From positions 1-26,373 of the forward strand of contig JADGJA010000281.1 of the NCBI GenBank assembly GCA_027596035.1: a stretch of DNA of 26,373 nucleotides. The letters are read 5' to 3'. Shown piece by piece: positions 20,277-26,373 of the stretch; the stretch's first letter is position 1; every line of letters begins with the position of its first letter. The notes under the pieces were generated by a model. The model searched no databases. It saw only the letters and a list, made by a program, of their open reading frames with translations, and was not told the DNA's origin. Source of the DNA: Thoreauomyces humboldtii. Taxonomy: Eukaryota > Chytridiomycota > Chytridiomycetes > Spizellomycetales > Powellomycetaceae. The translations under genes and the position numbers were made by a program.

Positions 20277-20481
20277 GCATATCGCTCCCTCCCGGTGCCC
20301 GCACCAGCCCCAGCTAGTAACAGAACTAGTGACCGAATCTATGCCCGCTGCCATTCTCGGAGGAGTCTTTGGCAGGCCCGAGTTTCAGCGTCGTCGCCAC
20401 CCATGCTTTTTGAACTAGATATGCCACCGAGACCAGGTGTGTTGGAGGTCAACGCGCCGAGTTGGAGCTTTTCGGTAACGA

Positions 20482-20532
20482 GTTGCCTGCAATCTTCCCC
20501 CGAGCGCTTTAGCGCGAGCGGGAGCAGGCAAC
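20482..20532. repeat. second inverted repeat with inner GCGC hairpin
   Basis: GTTGCCTGC (20482-20490) and GCAGGCAAC (20524-20532) are perfect reverse complements. Between them GCGC-TTTA-GCGC (20504-20515) forms an inner stem, so the whole folds as a two-tier hairpin with an internal loop. Confidence 0.75.
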
Positions 20533-20628
20533 GAGGGCCGAAAACGCGAACAACAAGCGCGAACCGGAAACTTACAGTCGAGGTGTATATTGAGTATATG
20601 CCAACCTTTCTAAATGCAAGAGACCTAG

Positions 20629-21173
20629 TCACTGCGGGGGAGGGTTCTGATACATGTGGATGTGCACGGTCTGATTGACTCCACCAATGTTGAACATGCC
20701 TGCCGAGCCGCTGGCGCTGCCGGCGGGACCAACGGGACCGACAGGATCGACGGGAGGAGCAGGAACAACGACGGGAGCAGCGGGACCGACGGGATGGGGC
20801 ACCAGCGCCGTGTCTGTCTCAAGAGGCGCTGGGATGGACTGCTCCATGGCGGAGGGTACAGCGTTCTCCTTCTCAGAGTCACTGCGAGGAGGCTTCATCG
20901 CTATGGCAACTTGAAGGCGTTGCTCGGTCGTGATTTGGTTGTAAACTGCCAACCCGGAATCAGATTTGTGGCCAGTCAACTTCATGACCACATCTTGAGG
21001 GACGCCAGACTTCATCAGAACAACCGTTGAGCGACTATCTTGCGTCCGTCGGTGTTGATCCCTGCGGCTGCGACAGCTCCTTTGAGGATCTTGCGCATGG
21101 TGTCATCACCCACAGGCGAGTTTTTGTACCAGGTGCCACCAGCATCCAGATCTTTGCAGTGACGTGGACACAT
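20629..21173 (-). pseudogene. crypton-type tyrosine recombinase C-terminal fragment, frameshifted
   Basis: The minus strand first reads MCPRHCKDLDAGGTWYKNSPVGDDT-type sequence through GINTDGRKIV in one frame, which then hits a stop. Another frame continues with RSTVVLMKSGVPQDVVMKLTGHKSDSGLAVYNQ. The order WYKNSPVG, basic Arg motif, GVPQDVVMKLTGHKS and a Tyr 7-8 residues on is that of the catalytic domain of crypton-like (DUF3504-like) tyrosine recombinases. The candidate catalytic residues are Arg near 21030, His of GHK and Tyr of AVYNQ. The frame changes between about 21028 and 21035, so the copy is either broken or wrongly sequenced there. The 80 residues after the catalytic part are Pro/Gly/Val-rich and end in HIHMYQNPPPQ. 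No convincing N-terminal domain was found beyond 21180, although one short exon-like segment lies at about 21236-21285. Confidence 0.65.
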
Positions 21174-21677
21174 GGCAAGGGTAAGCAAAGATAGGGACTG
21201 GTGGTACTACCTATTGCTGAGACCTGGGAAGTGCGACCTTCTCACCACTGCAGAGCTTTCAAGAGTTCGCCGCGGGCTTTGCTGTGGGAGACGAGGGCGA
21301 AGGGGAGGAGTAGGAGGAGCCTGTGGGCGGATGGATGCCTTTGTGTGCGATAGTCCAGCAATTCTACACTTCTTTTTAGCGAAGGAGGCACCCTTTGAAC
21401 GCGGCAGCACTAATAGCGCACGCCAATGTATACTGGCAGAACATACCAAGTGCCCTCATGATAGAAATAAATCGAAATCAGTTTTCAACGCTTCGATCGT
21501 AGAGTCCCGGCGATTCCCCGATGTGCTGCAATGACCCAGGAGGTAGGGGGGGTTTTATGCATCGAATTACGCAGGGCAGAATGTGGAACACCACAGGAAG
21601 ATAAATACAACGGGGAATGCCGATAAAAGGGGGATGGAAAAAAAAAAGAGAAACAGAGAAGGTGAGCGAGATGTCCG
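21174..21677. other. intergenic region between recombinase fragment and NSA2
   Basis: The minus strand has a pyrimidine-rich tract ending CCCACAG near 21286, which looks like a splice acceptor. It is followed by about 16 open codons (KARGELLKALQ) that could be an upstream recombinase exon; this is not certain. The remainder is the 3' UTR of NSA2, with an A10 run at about 21639-21648. Confidence 0.4.
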
Positions 21678-22635
21678 CTAAACGAGCAGCACCGCGTTGA
21701 TGCACTGTTGAACGATGAAAGCAAAAGCATGATCAGAAGCATGCTGCGGGGGAGGACTAGACGGAAAAAGAGAGGAGTCGCAAAACGTACGCCATCGTTC
21801 TCTGGGTTGTTCGTGACCTGAGCGTACTTTCCCCAGACAACCTTCCCGGACTGCGTCACGAGACCGAGCTCGCTGACGTTGACCTCGATGATGGTGCCCT
21901 TCGTTATGACGCCGAGCTGCGTGTACATGGGACTGGACGGGTTCTTCTTGACGCCGAGGATGGGCAGACAGAAGGTGGCTCCGAGTTCGGGGTGGGTAAC
22001 GTGGGCCTTCTTGTACCTCAGGGCCGTGGGTCGGACGAACCGTTCGTACTTTGGAGGCTTCCTCGTGAACCCCTCTCCGACGAAGGTGGCCTTCGTGACG
22101 ACCCTCTTCCACTGCTTCGTCTTCCTCTTTCCCGTCTTCAGGACCTTGAAGACCTCGGCCTCGTCCATCCCCTTGACCTTTGGGATGGGGACGGACCACT
22201 TTCCAGCCTTCTCCTTGCGCTTCTGCTTGATCATGTTGGACAGGACCTTTGCCCGGGTCTGGTTCTCACGGTCGAGGAGGTAGGTGGGCACGGCTCCCTC
22301 CTGCACGGGTTGGTCGTCCGACTTGTGCTTGTTGTTCCGTTCCTCGTGGGCCTTGATGGTCTTCTTCTCCTGGATCTTCTCATTGTGTCGCTTCTTGTTG
22401 TAGAGCTTCGCCTTCAGACCGTGGAGCTTCTGTGCGTGCGCTGACTTTGAGTGGACCGCTCGGGCTTCCCTCTTGCGTCTTTGCAAGTCGGCAAGGTTGC
22501 GTTTAGCAAAAAAAAAAAAAGGGAGCGGTGTTTTCCATGAGAACAAAGACGCTGGGATCCTCACTTTCGCTCTTCGTGATCGAGACGACGACCATGTTTC
22601 TTTATGGACTCTTCGATGTATTCGTTCTGAGGCAT
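21678..22635 (-). CDS. NSA2: ribosome biogenesis protein NSA2
   Basis: Three exons on the minus strand, 22635-22565, 22478-21791 and 21704-21678, give 261 residues, the same length as budding yeast Nsa2. NSA2 joins nucleolar pre-60S particles and is needed for 27S pre-rRNA processing and 5.8S/25S maturation; its C-terminal half is an eS8-like domain. Signatures are [94 protein letters not shown] and VTNNPENDG, and the spliced last exon supplies CINAVLLV. Both introns are 86 bp. The first contains a run of 13 A on the plus strand (T13 in the transcript), forming part of its pyrimidine tract. The start Met is fixed by the conserved N-terminus. Confidence 0.95.
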
Positions 22636-24792
22636 GCTGGGCCAAGGACCGGTCGACGACGGGAATGGGGAGTGTGGTTGTGGGTGGGGAAAAAATCGAG
22701 GGGAAAAGGGAGGCGAGAAAACAGGAGGAGAGAAACGCTGACTCCAAAGGTGGCTGTGCACCTCTGATGGAACTGCACATGGAGAACCACAACCCTCTGG
22801 CATTTGGGTCCTAACGACATTACACAGCGACAGCCATCGATGCTCTCTCGCTACTCGTTAGGCCAACAGTGGTTCATGTATTGTTCCGTTTCAGGAAAGG
22901 GATGTGAGCGAGACGCTGCAGCGCAAGCGATGGAACCAACCAAGCCGAATCCTCAGCCTGGAGATTCAGGGCCTACCTCTTCGAAATTCTCACGCAGCTA
23001 CGGACAGAAGGGCCATCGTCGAGGGGGGCGACCATCAAGAACTAAAGCCAGACGGGGAGCACGTACGAGTCATCTCGGGGAGGGGAAGACTGCTTCTCTT
23101 TAGGATCGCCCATCAGTTCGCAAGGGGGCCTTTCCTTCCGCCAACTTCGCGGCGGTGGCCGGAGTCACACAAGCGGCCTGTGCTGGGACGGGCGGATGCA
23201 CAGCCGGCATGCTGCCGGTTTTGCAGACGAAGGCAAACTCATGCGCTGGCGTGCTCTTTTCAAAACTTTTCATCAGGTGACGGAAGATCGGAGGATCCCC
23301 TTAGCGCATGTCAACTCGTAAATGGAAGCGTACCGGTACAGTACACATGTGTGTACATGTACATTGCGACGTGGGTCCTTCGAATTTGTGTGCTTGCGAC
23401 CATCCACATTGAGCTGCTCCACATGCCGTACCGGTACCGGTACCGGTACGTACCGCAACCTGTCGAAGGACTCCGGGGTCTCCCAGCCCGGTCCCAGCCG
23501 GAGGGACAGCGCAGGAGGACAAGGATAGGGGATGGGTGGCAGGGCAAAGTGCAGATCGCTCGGGCGTGCTCCTCCGCTGGCGAGGTTTGACCGGAGGAAG
23601 GACCTTGCCCTGGGCGGCGGGCGGCTGAGAGAGAGAGGGCGGAGAGAGGGGGGAAGGGCCCGAAACACGACGGCAACGCAAAGTGAGCAGGCGGGGGTGG
23701 TCCTTCGTGCGAGAAAACTTGGGGGCCTTCGCTCCCTTCCTTTTGGCCTTTTGAGGGGGAAGTGCCAGCGCGACTGTCAAAATGGATCTACGTACACCGC
23801 TTTTACACCGTACAGTACGCAAACGGACCGTCTTTTTCGCTTCTCGCGTTCGCCGCGACGCCAGGGCATGCATGAGCGAGGGTTTGCCCCCTTTTCTTTT
23901 TTTTGGCTCTACCGTGTACAGTACAGTACTGTGTACAGTGCCGTGGGGGAGGCGTTGCATTTGGATCGTGACCGTCACTTTCAGATCTTGTCCCTACGGT
24001 GCGTCGTAGGGCAGCTCATTTTTTGCCTCTCCCGTACTCGGTTTCCTGTGACGGTAAGCCGGAATTCTTTCCTGGCGCACAATTGTATCCATGCAAGGTC
24101 GCTGTCCGTCGAAATGCTTGCAAACGTGCTACCGGGCGGGCGTGCGGAAATGCGGATGGTCACAGATGGTGGTGGTTTAACGGACGGTGACTGGGTGTGT
24201 TGCTGGGCGACTGATCGGTCCGGGGGAGCGGCCGAAGACGGGACGGCCCTTGGCTTTTGTCTCGTCTCGATGGGGATACAAAACATAAAAAAACGTTAAA
24301 AAAAAACTTGGACAGCCGATTTTTTGCGTACCACCAGGGGGCCCCTTGTGGACGACGGGGGGATGCGAAAAGGGAATCGCGGAGAGAGAGAGGGAGAGAG
24401 AAAGAAGGCAGGCGTGAGCCGAAGTGGTGCCTCCTTGGCCCCACGTCGCAGGGTTGCTCTGCCTCTTTCGGGTGTGCCGGGGAGGCTCTCGTCACGGCGA
24501 TCCGTTGGCAAATTCATCTTACTCGAGCCGCTCTGTATACCCTTGCCCCACACCCCCCTGCTTGCTCTCAACGGAAGCAGAAAAATTCATCGCCAGATGA
24601 CGCCGCCGCATTGCATCCGACGTGGGCTTGGTCGTGGGCTCGGATGGGCAAAACCAAAAGCCAGGCCTTGATTCCGGACAATATATGCTCTCCACGAAGG
24701 GCCTTCTCCCGCTCTGCTCGTAAGATCTCACACCTATCTGGCTATGGACGTATTGCTTGATCCTGAATACCCACCGCAAGCCTGCAACAAGC
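22636..24792. other. 2.1-kb intergenic region rich in palindromes and purine tracts
   Basis: This lies between divergent NSA2 and the cyclin gene. Several frames longer than 200 codons open on both strands between 22.9 and 24.3 kb. They overlap one another, contain Arg-rich low-complexity sequence and show no family motif, so none is called. The region has GTAC-based palindromes at 23329-23373, 23427-23455, 23791-23820 and 23914-23940. It also has (GA)n tracts near 23626-23640 and 24380-24405, and A-runs at 24285-24306. It may be a long regulatory region for the cyclin, with or without a noncoding transcript. Confidence 0.5.
23329..23455. repeat. GTAC/TACCGG palindrome cluster
   Basis: At 23428-23449 the hexamer TACCGG is repeated so that the 22-bp stretch equals its own reverse complement. 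Upstream, 23329-23373 holds TACCGGTA, an imperfect palindrome around ACATGT and the perfect GTACATGTAC. Related motifs sit at 79-96, 773-782, 11094-11101 and 23914-23940, always outside coding sequence. Confidence 0.8.
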
Positions 24793-25875
24793 ATGACCAC
24801 TAGTCACTCTTCCGACCTGGCTCGCCATGGCTCGAGCGGGGCTTCCGGCAGCGCCTGCTCGTCCAGGTCGTCATCGTCCTCGATGCCCCCAGCTCGCACA
24901 CCTTCTCCTACGAACGCAGTGATGGAACCGCACCGGGTTGGCCAGTTCATCTGCGTCGTCATACATCGGACATGGACCACTGGTCTCTCCCTTCCTTCTC
25001 AATCTCAACCTCATCCCTCCTTCACGGCCTTCGTATCGCGAGTCGTTCGCGTTTCCGGAGTCCCGAATCCCATCCTGTTCCTCGCGCTCCTGTTCATTGT
25101 GCGGCTCGGCTCCGGGCCACATCTCGACCTCGCCACCGCGGCGAGACCACGTCCACGGGAGGAGTCGGTGATCTCTTGTTCAGCGACCGGCGCGCTGTCC
25201 TTGGCGCGACTGTTCAGCGCTGCCTTGATACTGGCGCAAAAGACCCAGGACGACAACAGGTTCACGAACAAGACGTGGGCGGAGCTGACAGGATTCGCCC
25301 TCGCGGATCTCAACGCCATGGAAGCGGATTTCCTCGCACGGATAGCCTTCCGACTTCACGTGTCCGAACCAGAGTATAATGCCTGGGTCCAGCATTGTAG
25401 CGGATGGGCTCGACAAATTGGGAGCCCTCTGAAGGATTTCACCGCCCCGCAACGAGTGACCCCTCCGCCTATCGCATCCCCGGTCCTACCCGAATACTAC
25501 AGGAAACGCAAGATCGGCATACCAGATCCCGGCTTCACTGACGACGAGTCCAGAAGGACAAAGATCCCACGGCGTCCCACCTCTCCTCCGCGATACCCTC
25601 AATCTCCACATCACCAACTCAAGTTCCACTACCCGATCGTCCCAGCTGCCTATCCACCAGCACTGTGGCATCCCTCCCACAAGCACGTCTTCGCCGTACC
25701 CTATACCCCAGCCTCTCTTCATCATGATGAGATGAGCTCCCGGTGCCCACCGCCACCGTATATGGCGTCTTTGTCCAACGGCACAGTCTACTACACTCCC
25801 GTCCATCCTTCCGCCCTCGACTGCGGGTGGAAACAACCGCTCTCCCAAGGATACCACACATACCCCCGCATCTAA
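24793..25875 (+). CDS. PHO80-like (PCL family) cyclin
   Basis: A single exon of 360 residues. The N-terminal 45 residues are Ser-rich and disordered. The cyclin box begins with VGQFICVVIHRTW, then PSFTAFVSRVVRVSGVPNPILFLALLFIVRL (75-105). After an Arg/Ala-rich insert of about 30 residues not usual in the family, it continues with LFSAALILAQKTQDDNRFTNKTWAELTGFALADLNAMEADFLARIAFRLHVSEPEYNAW (140-198). The FTNKTWAELTG and LNAMEADFL motifs are diagnostic for Pho80/Pcl cyclins, which partner the Pho85/Cdk5-type kinase in phosphate, glycogen or polarity control; which branch is unclear. The C-terminal 150 residues are Pro/Tyr/His-rich and probably disordered. The start at 24793 is the first ATG in frame. 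A short upstream frame beginning at 24744 overlaps it and could lower translation. A 2.1-kb upstream region is available for regulation. Confidence 0.9.
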   Translation: MTTSHSSDLARHGSSGASGSACSSRSSSSSMPPARTPSPTNAVMEPHRVGQFICVVIHRTWTTGLSLPSQSQPHPSFTAFVSRVVRVSGVPNPILFLALLFIVRLGSGPHLDLATAARPRPREESVISCSATGALSLARLFSAALILAQKTQDDNRFTNKTWAELTGFALADLNAMEADFLARIAFRLHVSEPEYNAWVQHCSGWARQIGSPLKDFTAPQRVTPPPIASPVLPEYYRKRKIGIPDPGFTDDESRRTKIPRRPTSPPRYPQSPHHQLKFHYPIVPAAYPPALWHPSHKHVFAVPYTPASLHHDEMSSRCPPPPYMASLSNGTVYYTPVHPSALDCGWKQPLSQGYHTYPRI

Positions 25876-26373
25876 TCTGTCCTTTGAACTCATCCCTATA
25901 TCTTCACGTATCTCCCATATTCTGTATTGTACTTTTTCTTTCATTCTTTGCGCCAAAAATATGAAGGGAGCGCTTGTCCATAAACCGCAAGACATTCGAT
26001 AGCCTCAAAACCGAACGTGCCTTAAGGCCACGAAGCACCCTCGTCCATCAGCCCGGTGCGAACCATCTTCGAAGCCCCCAACGGAAGGCTGAGCATGGAG
26101 AGGGGAAACCGGATGGACATTGTGTCCAGTCAGACGATGAACATTCCGGTCGATGTCTACTCTGTGACCTCGCTGCGCTCGCCTCCGTCACGCTCGGGAC
26201 CGCCTGAGATGGAAGCGTGCCTGTGAGCGTGGTAGCAGCGTTCCCACGGATCGATGGGTCGTGCTCGACACCCGTGACTGGACAGTCGGCGAAGTTGGAG
26301 AGCAGTCGACGCCAGTCTGGAATGAGAGAACAGGGATGCGTAGTGGGGGTAGGAGTGTGGGACGGACATAGAC
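25876..26373. other. right flank, possible partial gene at the edge
   Basis: The first 100 bp are the T-rich 3' UTR of the cyclin. Beyond that, both strands have short open frames with GC-rich third positions. On the minus strand a good acceptor (TTCTCTCATTCCAG) at 26317 opens a frame to a stop at 26048 (about 89 codons, starting WRRLLSNFADCP). On the plus strand a frame runs from 26026 to 26226 and includes ATG at 26095. I cannot decide between a terminal exon of a gene lying to the right and chance, and no family is recognised. Confidence 0.25.

Larger units (their letters stand above)
19121..20628. other. 1.5-kb gene-free region with inverted repeats
   Basis: After the ALY/REF 3' UTR no gene can be supported. 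Open frames of about 100 codons (plus 19617-19934, minus 19255-19551) lack motifs, and the frames that begin at the hairpin near 20.25 kb arise from the palindrome itself. Two long inverted repeats (20229-20276 and 20482-20532) lie downstream of the recombinase fragment. The region may be remnant mobile DNA. Confidence 0.5.

Noticed and set aside
20241..20678. 145-codon plus-strand frame and its minus-strand mirror (20022-20264)
   Set aside because: Both begin in the 48-bp inverted repeat and have matching starts for that reason; the rest has no recognisable content.
22904..24299. Three frames of 225-255 codons on both strands
   Set aside because: They overlap each other, are Arg- and Ser-rich, run through palindromes and purine tracts, and show no family motif or splice structure.
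1..26373. tRNA, rRNA or CRISPR structures
   Set aside because: No tRNA A/B box pair, rRNA stretch or regularly spaced direct repeat with unique spacers was found on either strand by eye.

Overview
The window looks like nuclear DNA of a filamentous or yeast-like fungus, most likely a basidiomycete. Nearly every gene is interrupted by short introns, mostly 58-92 bp, with GT(R)NGT donors and CTNAC-like branch sites. Genes are packed tightly on both strands, third codon positions are GC-rich, and the encoded proteins are typical fungal housekeeping proteins. The exact lineage cannot be fixed from sequence alone; assignment to Basidiomycota is an inference.

Layout, left to right: a gene-free 1 kb; a flavin-containing monooxygenase (+, 1002-2892); a cis-prenyltransferase of dolichol synthesis (-, 3207-4400), divergent from the ER membrane complex subunit EMC3 (+, 4715-5872); a long promoter and an alanine-rich secreted LEA-like 11-mer repeat protein (+, 6928-8705); a small TATA-driven gene of unknown function (+, 9418-9843); a SLX9-like ribosome biogenesis factor (-, 10197-11043), divergent from a mitochondrial Sel1-repeat protein (+, 11188-12650); an AVEN-family protein (-, 12750-13901), divergent from SEC14 (+, 14330-15324); the U3 snoRNP WD40 protein RRP9 (-, 15607-17758), divergent from the mRNA export adaptor ALY/REF (+, 18084-19120); 1.5 kb without genes but with two strong inverted repeats; a frameshifted crypton-type tyrosine recombinase fragment (-, 20629-21173); NSA2 (-, 21678-22635); a 2.1 kb intergenic region rich in GTAC palindromes and purine tracts; and a PHO80-like cyclin (+, 24793-25875). 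The last 500 bp contain at most an uncertain exon.

Three or four genes act in ribosome production (SLX9, RRP9, NSA2) and RNA export (ALY). Another group works at the ER, Golgi and secretory pathway (cis-prenyltransferase, EMC3, SEC14). Several gene pairs share short divergent intergenic regions (SLX9/Sel1 144 bp, RRP9/ALY 325 bp, cis-prenyltransferase/EMC3 314 bp, AVEN/SEC14 428 bp) and are probably driven by bidirectional promoters.

The least ordinary items are the secreted LEA-like protein, the small gene with three copies of a V-x-G-G motif, the decayed tyrosine recombinase beside two long hairpins, the GTAC/TACCGG palindromes scattered in intergenic DNA, and an unusually long hairpin-bearing intron in RRP9. 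All exon boundaries below were read by eye from splice signals and protein-family continuity. No computation or database search was run.
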